Positions 1 through 9,315 of a stretch of DNA of 64,000 bases are shown here, piece after piece. The position numbers and the translations under genes are program-made. Every line of letters starts with the position of its first letter. Position 1 is the first letter of the stretch. The DNA comes from JBBQYA01 sp031412335 (GTDB taxonomy: Bacteria > Bacteroidota > Bacteroidia > Sphingobacteriales > Sphingobacteriaceae). The notes beneath the pieces were generated by a model. It ran no database searches, was not told the DNA's origin, and worked only from the letters and a program-made list of their open reading frames with translations. The DNA lies in assembly GCA_031412335.1 (NCBI GenBank), contig JANOCT010000043.1:51013-115012 (forward strand). The letters are read 5' to 3'.

Positions 1-400
1 CACGCAATTGAAGATTTGCATTAATCTCTTGATTTTTAGCAAGAACTTGATAATTTACATCAAGACTAGTTAATAAATAATCAAATGATTTTCCTTTTTT
101 GGTTTTTTGAATATAAGAATCTAGGTATATTTCTGTCCCATTTTTATCATAAATCTTAGAAACTCCTAAACTAAAAGGTTTTTCAGTAATTTTTTTTGAA
201 TGTTCCTTAATCCTCTTTGTCAACTCTTCACCTATAAAATTTGAAACTGAATAAGGTAAGGCAATTTCCTTATTGAAATTAAAAAGCCTCTTACCCTCTT
301 CATTTATTTCAATTAGGTGTAAACTATCATTCGCAAAAATTACCATTGCCGAACAATTGTTTTTAAAAAAAGCATTGCAGAGTTCTTCGTTATAATCCAC
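1..400 (-). CDS. PAS-domain protein, probable sensor kinase, N-terminal part only
   Basis: The reading frame is open from a GTG at 398-400 to the left edge of the window, giving about 133 residues, so the C-terminus lies outside. An in-frame TAA just upstream of the GTG limits the start; an internal ATG about 18 codons in (MVIFAND) is the alternative. The visible part has a PAS-like pattern: a short helix, then MVIFANDSLHLIEINEEGKR, an acidic stretch, and a long helical end. It lies downstream of a NarL-type regulator on the same strand, so a PAS-containing histidine kinase that partners it is a reasonable inference. The kinase domain itself is not visible. The family call is moderate and the full function is unknown. 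Confidence 0.55.
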   Translation of the reverse strand, partial: MDYNEELCNAFFKNNCSAMVIFANDSLHLIEINEEGKRLFNFNKEIALPYSVSNFIGEELTKRIKEHSKKITEKPFSLGVSKIYDKNGTEIYLDSYIQKTKKGKSFDYLLTSLDVNYQVLAKNQEINANLQLR

Positions 401-472
401 TGAAAGTATTAGAGATTAATTTAAAACTAACGATAAATTATTCTTGAAATTAAAATATGATCATTAATATGC

Positions 473-498
473 AAAAAAAAAGCTGGATAAACCAGCTT
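473..498 (-). terminator. Rho-independent terminator of the NarL-type regulator gene
   Basis: On the minus strand AAAGCTGG and CCAGCTTT form a perfect 8-bp stem with a 5-base loop, followed directly by a run of eight T. It begins 10 bases after the stop codon of the regulator and separates it from the PAS gene. Confidence 0.8.
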
Positions 499-507
499 TC
501 AATTAGT

Positions 508-1164
508 TTAAATATAACATTGCTGAATGGCGTATTTGAGTAAGCCAATATTCTTTTTTATATTTAGTTTAATCATCATATTTCTTCGATGTGTATCAAC
601 CGTTCTTGCGCTTATATTTAGTAAATCAGCGATTTTTTTAGTAGGAAATTCATTCGAAATATATTTTAGAATTTCTATTTCACGCTCTGTAAGCATGATA
701 TTTTCTGCATTACTCTTCTTAGGTTCATTATTTTTCGTCAAATATCTTGACACAATAACTTCAGATATTTCTTTTTGCAAATAAGCGTTGCCTTTATAAA
801 CCTCTTCAATGGCAACAGTCAGTTCATCTTTACCCAAGGTTTTTAATAAGTAACCATTGGCCCCTGCTTGCAACATTTTATCAATATTAGTATAATTGTC
901 TAGCATTGACAATGCAATTACTTTAATATGATTGTGGCTTTTTTTCAACAAAGACGTGGCCTCTAGTCCATCCATTATTGGCATATTGATGTCAATCAAA
1001 ACGACATCAACTTCAATAGTATTTATTAAATCGAGTACTTCTTTGCCATTTTCAGCTTCGCCTACAATGGATATGTTTTTCGCTCCTTTTAGTATTGCTT
1101 TTAATCCATGACGCATCATTTTATGGTCATCTGCGATTATTAAACGGATTTGAGTATTAGACAT
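508..1164 (-). CDS. NarL/FixJ-family DNA-binding response regulator
   Basis: The 218-residue protein has an N-terminal receiver domain (about 6-125) with the acidic pair D12-D13, phospho-acceptor D58 in DINMPIMDG and the conserved K108. The C-terminal LuxR-type helix-turn-helix (about 155-218) shows LTEREIEILKYI and ISARTVDTHRRNMMIKL. Family knowledge: phosphorylation of the aspartate by a kinase promotes dimerisation and promoter binding. A good terminator follows, then a PAS-domain gene on the same strand, a candidate kinase partner. Targets cannot be told from the sequence. The ATG start gives the normal family length. Confidence 0.93.
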   Translation of the reverse strand: MSNTQIRLIIADDHKMMRHGLKAILKGAKNISIVGEAENGKEVLDLINTIEVDVVLIDINMPIMDGLEATSLLKKSHNHIKVIALSMLDNYTNIDKMLQAGANGYLLKTLGKDELTVAIEEVYKGNAYLQKEISEVIVSRYLTKNNEPKKSNAENIMLTEREIEILKYISNEFPTKKIADLLNISARTVDTHRRNMMIKLNIKKNIGLLKYAIQQCYI

Positions 1165-1483
1165 GATAGATTTCTTTAACGTGAGATGTTAATCAATTGT
1201 TAAGCCTCTTTACGTAGTAAGGAAAGAAATGGATACATATTTTATTTTTAATCATAAAAGGTTTATTAAAAACTATTCAAAAATCAATTGTTTAACAGAA
1301 TCTACTTTTATTCAAACATTCAAAAATAATAAAATTTACGTAAGTAATAATACGTATTTGAAAATCATTTAATACTTAGAAAATATACACGAAATAGCGT
1401 ATTGATGGCATTTAAAGCCCTATTTACCTTTGAAATAATTAATCTACTCCTTTTCTAAATACTTAATCGCTAATTCAACAAAA

Positions 1484-1591
1484 ATGAAAAACCTACTTTT
1501 TATCAACAAATTTTCACAAAAAATAATTCTTCACACTACTATATCTCTTATGTTGATAATGGTTGGAAACACTTTATCTCTTTATGTGTAA
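1484..1591 (+). CDS. Possible 35-residue hydrophobic peptide
   Basis: In the 551-base gap between two regulator genes, an ATG frame encodes a 35-residue peptide beginning MKNLLFINKFSQ with a hydrophobic second half (LMLIMVGNTLSL). It is followed 33 bases later by a long stem-loop. The basic N-terminus and single hydrophobic segment would suit a membrane peptide, but such a short frame can arise by chance in AT-rich DNA. No family is recognised. The rest of the gap (1165-1483) shows nothing I can name. Confidence 0.25.
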   Translation: MKNLLFINKFSQKIILHTTISLMLIMVGNTLSLYV

Positions 1592-1624
1592 GCTTGTTTA
1601 ATGATTTTAAAAATCTTTAACCGC

Positions 1625-1683
1625 TCATTCCTCTTGATTGTTTTATTCAAATCAAATAATGAATAATTTTTCAAGAGGAATGA
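1625..1683 (+). terminator. Long stem-loop, possible terminator or regulatory RNA element
   Basis: TCATTCCTCTTGA (1625-1637) is a perfect 13-bp inverted match to TCAAGAGGAATGA (1671-1683). Inside it, TTATTCA and TGAATAA make a second inner stem. The element ends in TTTTTGC and lies 33 bases after the small frame at 1484-1591 and 32 bases before the receiver gene at 1716. It could end an upstream transcript or sit in the 5' leader of the receiver gene. Confidence 0.5.
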
Positions 1684-1715
1684 TTTTTGCAATATATTTT
1701 TCATATTGTTGCTAA

Positions 1716-2114
1716 ATGTCTGAACACCCAATCCTGATTATTGATGACGAGAAGGACATTTGTCAGCTTCTCAGTATTGCACTTAGAAAGAAAAAATTTA
1801 CCGTTTATTCTGCTAATAGTATTAAAGATGGGCTTGTTTTGATTGATACCATTTATCCTGAATATTTATTTCTAGATGTAAACTTGCCCGATGGATCTGG
1901 CTTATCGCTAATTTCTCAAATTCGTATAAAGTACCCCAAAGCTGGGATTATTGTAATAAGTGCGTACGACAATCAAAAAGACAAAATTATTGCCTTGCAA
2001 AATGGAGCAGATATTTATGTAAGTAAGCCCTTCAATAATTCTACAATCTATGAATCTATCAATCATATTTCAAGTAAATATGGTGGCTCCAGAATAAACG
2101 AATTATCAAATTAG
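1716..2114 (+). CDS. Stand-alone response-regulator receiver protein
   Basis: This 132-residue protein is a single receiver (CheY-like) domain with acidic residues D10-D11, phospho-acceptor D54 in DVNLPDGSG, S82 at the switch position and K104-P105 near the C-terminus. There is no output domain; about ten polar residues follow the fold. It therefore acts through a protein partner or as a phosphate carrier. It sits 97 bases upstream of an NtrC-type regulator on the same strand, with similar N-terminal sequence (ILIIDDEKDICQLL versus ILIVDDEVTICQLL). A phosphorelay or shared kinase is possible but is inference. Confidence 0.9.
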   Translation: MSEHPILIIDDEKDICQLLSIALRKKKFTVYSANSIKDGLVLIDTIYPEYLFLDVNLPDGSGLSLISQIRIKYPKAGIIVISAYDNQKDKIIALQNGADIYVSKPFNNSTIYESINHISSKYGGSRINELSN

Positions 2115-2211
2115 TAATTGATTATTGTTACTATTTTTTTCAAGTTATCGGTTTTCTATAAAATTTAATAAGTTTGGGGAATCTTAAATAAAATAGGATC
2201 TAAGGATTTTA

Positions 2212-3591
2212 ATGAAAAAAATATTAATTGTTGACGACGAAGTAACAATTTGTCAGCTTTTGTCAAAATTTTTGACAAATAAAGGCTTTACAGTAGAAAC
2301 AGCAGGATCAGGTGCAAGAGCAGTCGAGATTTTAAAAAACGATATTTTTGATCTTGTTTTATGCGATTATAGACTAGGAGATACAGTTGGTGAGGAATTA
2401 TTACTTAAAATAAAAGCATTAAACCCGAACGCTGCAGTTATAATTATAACAGGCTATTCCGACATAAAAATTGCTGTAAAAGTAATTAAATTAGGTGCTT
2501 TTGATTATGTAACCAAACCGCTTTTCCCCGACGAAATTCTTCATACAATAAAGAGAGCATTAGATACAAGTGATGTTGATGAAATAAACTTTCATCCAAT
2601 TAAAGCTAAAATTAAATCAGGAAATGGTTTTCAGGACTCATCAGGTCAATTTGTTATTGGAGATAGTCCAGCAATAAAAGAAATTTATAAACAGATAGAT
2701 TTGGTTGCTCCTACCAATTACAGTGTTATTATTTTTGGGGAAAGCGGAACAGGTAAGGAAAGTATCGCAAGAAGTATACATGAAAGAAGTCCAAGAAAAG
2801 ATAAACCTTTTATCGCTATGGATTGTGGTTCATTGTCTAAGGAATTGGCTGGCAGTGAATTTTTTGGTCATGAAAAAGGATCATTCACTGGAGCATTCGC
2901 TACTAAAATCGGACATTTTGAACTGGCTAATGGTGGTACTTTATTTTTAGATGAAGTAGGAAATCTTTCTTACGAAATTCAAGCATTACTCTTAAGAGTA
3001 GTGCAAGAACGAAAAGTGAAAAAAATTGGTGGTACAAAAGAATTGGATTTGGATGTAAGAATAATTGTAGCATCGAATGAAAACTTGCAGGAGGCATTTC
3101 AGAAAGGTAAATTCAGAGAAGATTTATTTCATCGTTTTAATGAGTTTGCAATGACTTTGCCTCCACTACGCGAACGTGGAAATGATATTTTAGCATTCGC
3201 CGATTTCTTTTTGCATGAAGCTAAAACAGATTTAGGAAGAAACGTAGAAGGTTTTTCTGCCGAAGTAAGAGAGAGTTTTTTAAACTACCAATGGCCTGGA
3301 AATATAAGAGAAATGAAAAATGTGATACGACGGGCGTGTTTATTATCTGATGGAAACCTTGTTGAATCCAAATCATTACCATCAGAAATTATTAATTTTT
3401 CTAAATTTCAATTTGTAACAGAAGATAGATCGGATAGAGCTCCCAATTTAAAGGCCACAGCTATGGAAGCAGAATTTGAAACTATTTTAAAGGTTTTGAA
3501 ACAAGTGAATTATAATAAAACTAAAGCTGCTACCATATTGAATATTGACAGGAAAACCCTTTACAATAAAATGAAAGCATTTAATTTGTAA
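2212..3591 (+). CDS. Sigma-54-dependent NtrC-family response regulator
   Basis: The 459-residue protein has three parts in the classic order. The receiver (about 1-120) has D8-D9 and D52. The AAA+ sigma-54 activation domain (about 150-380) has Walker A GESGTGKE near residue 176, a GSFTGA loop that replaces the usual GAFTGA, and Walker B GTLFLDEVG. A Fis-type helix-turn-helix (about 420-459) includes NKTKAATILNIDRKTLYNKM. Family knowledge: such activators hydrolyse ATP to open sigma-54 promoters from upstream sites. A sigma-54-like element lies 3 kb away upstream of lon. No kinase gene is adjacent; the cognate kinase is not seen. Confidence 0.95.
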   Translation: MKKILIVDDEVTICQLLSKFLTNKGFTVETAGSGARAVEILKNDIFDLVLCDYRLGDTVGEELLLKIKALNPNAAVIIITGYSDIKIAVKVIKLGAFDYVTKPLFPDEILHTIKRALDTSDVDEINFHPIKAKIKSGNGFQDSSGQFVIGDSPAIKEIYKQIDLVAPTNYSVIIFGESGTGKESIARSIHERSPRKDKPFIAMDCGSLSKELAGSEFFGHEKGSFTGAFATKIGHFELANGGTLFLDEVGNLSYEIQALLLRVVQERKVKKIGGTKELDLDVRIIVASNENLQEAFQKGKFREDLFHRFNEFAMTLPPLRERGNDILAFADFFLHEAKTDLGRNVEGFSAEVRESFLNYQWPGNIREMKNVIRRACLLSDGNLVESKSLPSEIINFSKFQFVTEDRSDRAPNLKATAMEAEFETILKVLKQVNYNKTKAATILNIDRKTLYNKMKAFNL

Positions 3592-3801
3592 CTTATTTTA
3601 TTCCAATTTCCATTTTTTCTTTCATACAAAATTAACTTTAGCATTTTTTTAAAATCTGTTTTAAAAAACTATGTTCTGTTTTTTTGATTGTAGGCTTTGA
3701 TCTTTTTACCTTAATTAAGTAATTTTTTAATTACCAATACAGCCATTTACCCACTTTTGATAATAAAATCAATAGTTTAGAAAATTATTTTAATCGTATT
3801 A

Positions 3802-6111
3802 ATGCAAAAAATTTTTATCTCCGCTTTATTTTTACTCATTTTTCAAACAAATTTATTTAGCCAAGACAGTTACAATAAATCAAAATTTCATCAACTAGAA
3901 GAAATCTGGCCAACTCCAAATACTTATCGAACTGGTTCTGGTTCTCCAGGAGTTGAGTATTGGCAACAAAAAGCTGACTATGATATTAAAATTGAGTTAA
4001 ATGATAAAAACCAAAGTGTAAAAGGATCTGAAACTATTACTTACACCAACAATTCACCAGATGCTTTAAGCTATTTGTGGGTTCAGTTAGATCAAAATAT
4101 TTTTGATCCAAACTCGATGACCTATTTAACAGAGACCAGAAATATAAGCGATAGCCTAAGTTTTGAAGGATTTGATATGCTTACCAGAAACTCATTTGAT
4201 GGCGGTTATAAAATTTCATCGGTAAAAGATGGTAAAGGAACTAAGCTAAAATTTACGATTAATAATACCATGATGCGGATTGATCTTTCTTCACCACTTA
4301 AAAGCAAAGGTGTTTTTCAGTTTTCAATTGATTGGGAAAACTTTATTAATAATGCAAGAACGAACGGAGGAAGAGGAGGCTATGAATATTTTAAAACAGA
4401 TAATAATTATTTGTACGAAATGGCACAATGGTTTCCTAGAATGGCAGTTTATGATGATGTAGATGGGTGGCAAAACAAGCAATATCTTGGAAATGGTGAA
4501 TTTGCTTTAACGTTTGGCGATTATAAAGTTGCAATTACTGTTCCGGCAGATCATGTGGTTACCGCTACTGGAGTGCTTCAAAATGCAGGTTCAGTTTTAA
4601 GTAAATCACAACAAAACCGATTAAAAGAAGCAGAAAACAGTAAAAAACCAATATTGGTTATTACTCCCGCAGAAGCACTAGAAAATGAAAAATCAAAATC
4701 CGAGTCCAAAAAAACATGGATTTTTAACGCTGAAAACGTTCGGGATTTTGCTTGGGCCTCGTCCAAAAAGTTTATTTGGGATGCATTGGGTGTAAAAGTT
4801 GGAAACAAAACTGTTATGGCGATGTCCTTATATCCAAAAGAAGGAAATCCACTTTGGGAATTATATTCAACTCAAGCAATTGCTCAAACTTTACTGACCT
4901 ATTCTCGCTATACTGTCAATTATCCATATCCTGTTGCAATTTCTGTAAACGGACCAATAGGCGGAATGGAATATCCGATGATTTGTTTCAATGGACCTCG
5001 GCCAGAAACAGATGGAACGTATTCTTCAAGTACAAAATATGACTTAATCGGTGTTGTAATTCATGAAGTTGGCCATAATTACTTTCCAATGATTATCAAT
5101 TCAGATGAGCGGCAATGGACTTGGATGGATGAAGGTTTGAATACTTTTTGCCAATATTTAACCGAACAAGAATGGGAAGAAAATTACCCTTCCAGTCGTG
5201 GTGAAGCCAGAAACATTGTCAATTATATGTCATCCAATAAAGATGTTTTAGATCCGATCATGACTAATTCTGAATCGATTCTGCAATTTGGAAATAATGC
5301 ATATGGAAAACCAGCAACAGCCTTAAATATTTTGCGTGAAACCGTGATGGGTAGAGAATTATTCGATTTTGCATTCAAACAATATGCTGAAAAATGGGCC
5401 TTTAAACATCCTATGCCATCAGATTTTTTTAGAACGATGGAAGATGCTTCGGCGGTTGATTTAGATTGGTTTTGGAGAGGTTGGTTTTATGGAACAGATC
5501 CTGTAGATATTTCTTTGAAAAAGGTTTCTACCTATAAAATTGACACTCGGAACCCAGAAAAAGAAAAAACAAACAAAAAGCAAAAACGAGATAGTGAGCC
5601 ATTATCTATTTCTGAGCAACGAAATAAAACATCTATCAAAAAATATCGTGTAGAAGATTATCCTGAGCTTTCAGATTTCTATTCAAAGTACGATGCTTTA
5701 GATGTAACTGATTATGATAAAGGAAAGTACAAAACCTATTATGATGCTCTTGACGAAAAACAACGTAAAAAATTAGAGTCGGGAATGTATTATTATGTAT
5801 TGGATTTAGAGAATGTTGGTGGCTTAGTTTCGCCGGTAATTATAGAGCTTGAATTTGCCAATGGAGAAAAAGAAGTACAAAGAATACCTGCAGAAATTTG
5901 GCGTAAAAATTCACAAAAAGTATCTAAATTGTTGATAACTGATAAAGCTGTAAAACAATTTTCTTTAGATCCATTTCAAGAAACTGCAGATATTAATCGA
6001 AATAATAACTTTTATCCAGCAAAAACCTTGGAAACTCCATTTCAACTTTTCAAGGAACGACAAATTAAACAGCAAAATTTAATGCAGTTGAAGCGAGATG
6101 GTAAACTTTAA
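3802..6111 (+). CDS. Secreted M1-family metallopeptidase
   Basis: The 769-residue protein starts with a signal peptide (MQKIFISALFLLIFQTNLFSQ). The gluzincin zinc site is complete: HEVGH at 421-425 with the third ligand E444 in WMDEGLNTF, spaced as in M1 aminopeptidases. A GGMEYP segment about 30 residues earlier corresponds to the family's GxMEN substrate-binding motif. The N-terminal part has the M1 beta-saddle pattern. The C-terminal 200 residues are lysine-rich and not a recognised domain. The protein is probably periplasmic or outer-membrane associated and trims N-termini of peptides. Its last 14 bases overlap the next gene, a DUF6702 protein, which suggests translational coupling. Confidence 0.93.
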   Translation: MQKIFISALFLLIFQTNLFSQDSYNKSKFHQLEEIWPTPNTYRTGSGSPGVEYWQQKADYDIKIELNDKNQSVKGSETITYTNNSPDALSYLWVQLDQNIFDPNSMTYLTETRNISDSLSFEGFDMLTRNSFDGGYKISSVKDGKGTKLKFTINNTMMRIDLSSPLKSKGVFQFSIDWENFINNARTNGGRGGYEYFKTDNNYLYEMAQWFPRMAVYDDVDGWQNKQYLGNGEFALTFGDYKVAITVPADHVVTATGVLQNAGSVLSKSQQNRLKEAENSKKPILVITPAEALENEKSKSESKKTWIFNAENVRDFAWASSKKFIWDALGVKVGNKTVMAMSLYPKEGNPLWELYSTQAIAQTLLTYSRYTVNYPYPVAISVNGPIGGMEYPMICFNGPRPETDGTYSSSTKYDLIGVVIHEVGHNYFPMIINSDERQWTWMDEGLNTFCQYLTEQEWEENYPSSRGEARNIVNYMSSNKDVLDPIMTNSESILQFGNNAYGKPATALNILRETVMGRELFDFAFKQYAEKWAFKHPMPSDFFRTMEDASAVDLDWFWRGWFYGTDPVDISLKKVSTYKIDTRNPEKEKTNKKQKRDSEPLSISEQRNKTSIKKYRVEDYPELSDFYSKYDALDVTDYDKGKYKTYYDALDEKQRKKLESGMYYYVLDLENVGGLVSPVIIELEFANGEKEVQRIPAEIWRKNSQKVSKLLITDKAVKQFSLDPFQETADINRNNNFYPAKTLETPFQLFKERQIKQQNLMQLKRDGKL

Positions 6112-6595
6112 ATTTGTAGGCAGTTTAATTATTTGTTTGTTTTTGACGAGCAAAGTACCAGCAACTCATAAATTTTACACATCCATTACTCAAATAGATT
6201 ACAACGAAAAGTCTAAATCATTTGAAATTATCATGCGTGTTTTTGTTGATGATCTGGAAAAGTCAATTACAGTCCAGAGAAAAAAAAATTATAAAATTGC
6301 TAATGATTTAGATAATAAATTATTGATCAACTATTTATCTGATAAATTTTTAATTCAAGCGAATCAAAAAACCTTACAAACAAAAGTAATCGGAACTGAA
6401 CTGGAACGTGATATTTTAATTATTTATTTAGAAACTTCATCATCTTCAAATGCGAATACTTTACGAATTAAAAACTCCGTTTTGACAGAACTTTTCCCCA
6501 GTCAAACCAATATTGTAAACATTAATTTTATTCAAAAAAAAGAAACATTCGTTTGCAATGCAGATCAGCCTGAAAAAGTTTTACTTTATCATTAA
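6098..6595 (+). CDS. DUF6702 family protein, probably exported
   Basis: The 165-residue protein begins with a hydrophobic, signal-like segment (FKFVGSLIICLFLTSKVPAT). It is followed by HKFYTSITQIDYNEKSKSFEIIMRVFVDDLE, the typical opening of the Bacteroidota family DUF6702. A cysteine lies near the C-terminus (VCNADQ). The gene overlaps the M1 peptidase gene by 14 bases, so the two products are probably made together. The family has no established function. A role in presenting or partnering the peptidase at the envelope is inference from the overlap only. Confidence 0.8.
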   Translation: MVNFKFVGSLIICLFLTSKVPATHKFYTSITQIDYNEKSKSFEIIMRVFVDDLEKSITVQRKKNYKIANDLDNKLLINYLSDKFLIQANQKTLQTKVIGTELERDILIIYLETSSSSNANTLRIKNSVLTELFPSQTNIVNINFIQKKETFVCNADQPEKVLLYH

Positions 6596-6643
6596 AACTG
6601 ACTATTTTTCAGTTTACTTGCTATTTTTTGTTGAATTTATTTG

Positions 6644-6659
6644 TTGGCATACGGCTTGT
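6644..6659 (+). promoter_or_regulatory. Possible sigma-54-type promoter upstream of lon
   Basis: TTGGCATACGGCTTGT matches the -24/-12 pattern. GG at 6646-6647 is followed by exactly ten bases and then GT at 6658-6659, where the consensus has GC. An imperfect inverted repeat (CTGACTATTTTTCAG) lies about 35 bases upstream and CTGTCAGTTTGACGG lies downstream; either might be a regulator site. It is 76 bases before the lon ATG. The GC-to-GT mismatch keeps confidence low. Confidence 0.4.
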
Positions 6660-6735
6660 TTACTTTAAGCCCATATTCAATTTTTCTGTTTTATTCATTA
6701 TAACTGTCAGTTTGACGGTTTCATAAATCTCATCC

Positions 6736-9225
6736 ATGAGCTATTTCGATCCTTTTGATAAATTAAACGGTCCGCCGTCCTACATAAATGAAGATACTGA
6801 GTTTTTTCCGTTAATGACGGCTGAAGACGAGGAGGAAATGAATGCCGAACAAACTCCAGAAACATTATCAATTTTACCATTAAGAAATACCGTCCTTTTT
6901 CCAGGTGTCGTTATTCCAATTACAGTTGGAAGAGACAAATCCATAAAACTGATAAAAGATGCCTACAAAGGCAAAAAAGTTATTGGCGTTGTTTCTCAAA
7001 AAGATGTTTCTGTTGAAGATCCTACTGTAGAAGACCTAAATAAAATAGGAACAGTAGCTTATATTGTTAAAATGTTGCAAATGCCAGATGGCAATACAAC
7101 TGTAATAATACAAGGCAAGCGAAGATTTGAAATTGTTGATGTAACGAATACAGATCCATATGTAAAAGCTATAATTCAGCCGATCGACGACATTAAACCA
7201 AAAAAAGATAAAGAGTTTACTGCCTTAGTATCATCGTTGAAAGAATTATCTACACAGATTATTCAATTCTCGCCAAACATACCAACAGAAGCTGCATTTG
7301 CAATTAAAAACATTGAAAGCCCTTCATTTCTAATCAATTTCATATCATCAAATATGAATGCAGAAGTTGCTGAAAAGCAACGAATTCTGGAAATTGCAGA
7401 TTTAAGACAGCGAGCTCAATTAGTATTAGAGCACCTAACTCGTGATTTGCAGATGCTAGAGCTTAAAAATCAAATTCAATCGAAAGTTAGAATTGATATT
7501 GATAAACAACAGCGTGAATATTTTCTAAATCAGCAATTAAAAACAATTCAAGAAGAACTGGGTGGCGATAATCCTGATTATGAAATTGCTAATCTTCGAG
7601 AAAGAGGCACTAAAAAGAAATGGTCTAAAGAAATTAATGAAACATTTAATAAGGAATTAGACAAGTTGCAACGAATGAATCCTGCAGCTGCAGATTATTC
7701 TGTTTTATATAATTATGTAGAATTACTTTTAGAATTGCCTTGGGGAGAATTTACCAAAGATAATTTTGATTTAAGCCGTGCTCAAAAAGTACTTGATAAA
7801 GATCATTATGGTTTAGATAAAGTAAAAACGCGTATCCTAGAATATCTTGCTGTGTTGAAATTGAAAAACAACATGAAAGCGCCTATTTTATGTTTGGTTG
7901 GCCCTCCTGGAGTTGGAAAAACTTCATTAGGAAAATCTATTGCAAAAGCATTAAACAGAAAATATGTACGAATTGCCTTAGGTGGTATTAGGGATGAGGC
8001 TGATATTCGTGGACATCGGAAAACGTATATTGGAGCTATGCCTGGTAGAATAATTCAGTCCTTGAAAAAGGCCCAAACCAGCAATCCTGTATTTGTTTTA
8101 GACGAAATAGATAAAGTTGGAAATGACTTTAGAGGCGATCCATCATCTGCTTTATTAGAAGTTTTGGATCCTGAACAAAACATTGCTTTTTATGATCATT
8201 ATGTAGAACAGGATTACGATTTATCCAATGTAATGTTCATTGCAACTGCAAATTCATTAAGTAATATTCATCCAGCATTAATAGACAGACTGGAGATAAT
8301 AGAAGTAAACGGATATACGGTTGAAGAAAAAATTGAAATTGCCAAACAACATTTAATTCCTAAACAGCGAGAAGCTCATGGTTTAAAACCCAAAGATATT
8401 ACCATAAAATCAGATATTGTTGAAATGGTTATCGAAGATTACACGCGTGAATCAGGAGTGCGTGGTTTGGAGAAAAAACTGGCAACACTTACTCGTGGAG
8501 TTGCAAAAAGCGTTGCGGTTGAAGAAAAATATAATAAAGTTGTACTGAAAAAAGATGTAGAGCGCATTTTAGGCGTAGCAGATTACGAGAAAGATTCTTA
8601 TCAAGATAATCATACTGCTGGTGTAGTTACTGGTTTAGCATGGACATCCGTTGGTGGCGATATATTATTTATCGAAGTAAGCCTTTCAAGAGGTAAAGGT
8701 AAACTTACCCTCACCGGAAATTTAGGTGATGTAATGAAAGAATCAGCAGTAATTGCCTTGGCATATTTGCGTGCACATTCTAATTTAATTGGTCTACCAG
8801 TAAAAATATTTGATCAGTGGGATATACATGTGCATGTACCAGCTGGTGCGGTTCCCAAAGATGGCCCTTCTGCTGGTATTACAATGTTAACTGCCTTAAC
8901 TTCAGCATTTACTCAGAAAAAGGTAAAGCCAAATCTGGCAATGACTGGCGAAATAACCTTGCGAGGTAGAGTTTTACCGGTTGGAGGTATTAAAGAAAAA
9001 ATACTAGCAGCCAAACGAGCAAATATTAAAGAAATCATTTTATCAAAATCTAATAGGAAAGATATTGAGGATATTAAAGCAAGCTATATTTCTGACATGA
9101 AGTTTCATTATGTAACCGATATGAAAGAAGTTGTACAATTAGCTTTAATGGATGAAAAGGTTGAAAATGCAATTGATATCAGTATAATTGAAGAAACTAC
9201 TCCATTGAATTCGGCAGTTTTATAG
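6736..9225 (+). CDS. lon: ATP-dependent protease Lon
   Basis: The 829-residue protein has all Lon parts: an N-terminal substrate-recognition domain (about 42-250) with ILPLRNTVLFPGVVIPITVGR, an AAA+ module with Walker A GPPGVGKT at 389-396 and Walker B VFVLDEIDKV, and a C-terminal protease domain. The catalytic serine is S712 in PKDGPSAG and the partner lysine is K755 in GGIKEKILAA, with the same 43-residue spacing as in E. coli. It degrades misfolded and regulatory proteins in the cytoplasm. The first about 40 residues are acidic and extend beyond the domain, as is common in Bacteroidota. A sigma-54-like element lies upstream; no other promoter was identified. Confidence 0.98.
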   Translation: MSYFDPFDKLNGPPSYINEDTEFFPLMTAEDEEEMNAEQTPETLSILPLRNTVLFPGVVIPITVGRDKSIKLIKDAYKGKKVIGVVSQKDVSVEDPTVEDLNKIGTVAYIVKMLQMPDGNTTVIIQGKRRFEIVDVTNTDPYVKAIIQPIDDIKPKKDKEFTALVSSLKELSTQIIQFSPNIPTEAAFAIKNIESPSFLINFISSNMNAEVAEKQRILEIADLRQRAQLVLEHLTRDLQMLELKNQIQSKVRIDIDKQQREYFLNQQLKTIQEELGGDNPDYEIANLRERGTKKKWSKEINETFNKELDKLQRMNPAAADYSVLYNYVELLLELPWGEFTKDNFDLSRAQKVLDKDHYGLDKVKTRILEYLAVLKLKNNMKAPILCLVGPPGVGKTSLGKSIAKALNRKYVRIALGGIRDEADIRGHRKTYIGAMPGRIIQSLKKAQTSNPVFVLDEIDKVGNDFRGDPSSALLEVLDPEQNIAFYDHYVEQDYDLSNVMFIATANSLSNIHPALIDRLEIIEVNGYTVEEKIEIAKQHLIPKQREAHGLKPKDITIKSDIVEMVIEDYTRESGVRGLEKKLATLTRGVAKSVAVEEKYNKVVLKKDVERILGVADYEKDSYQDNHTAGVVTGLAWTSVGGDILFIEVSLSRGKGKLTLTGNLGDVMKESAVIALAYLRAHSNLIGLPVKIFDQWDIHVHVPAGAVPKDGPSAGITMLTALTSAFTQKKVKPNLAMTGEITLRGRVLPVGGIKEKILAAKRANIKEIILSKSNRKDIEDIKASYISDMKFHYVTDMKEVVQLALMDEKVENAIDISIIEETTPLNSAVL

Positions 9226-9315
9226 AATATCATTTTAGCGTTTGTCTATGTAAGTTAAATAGTATTTTTATGTGAATAAAATATTCTTTAACTTACATGT
9301 TCTAAATCTATTGAA

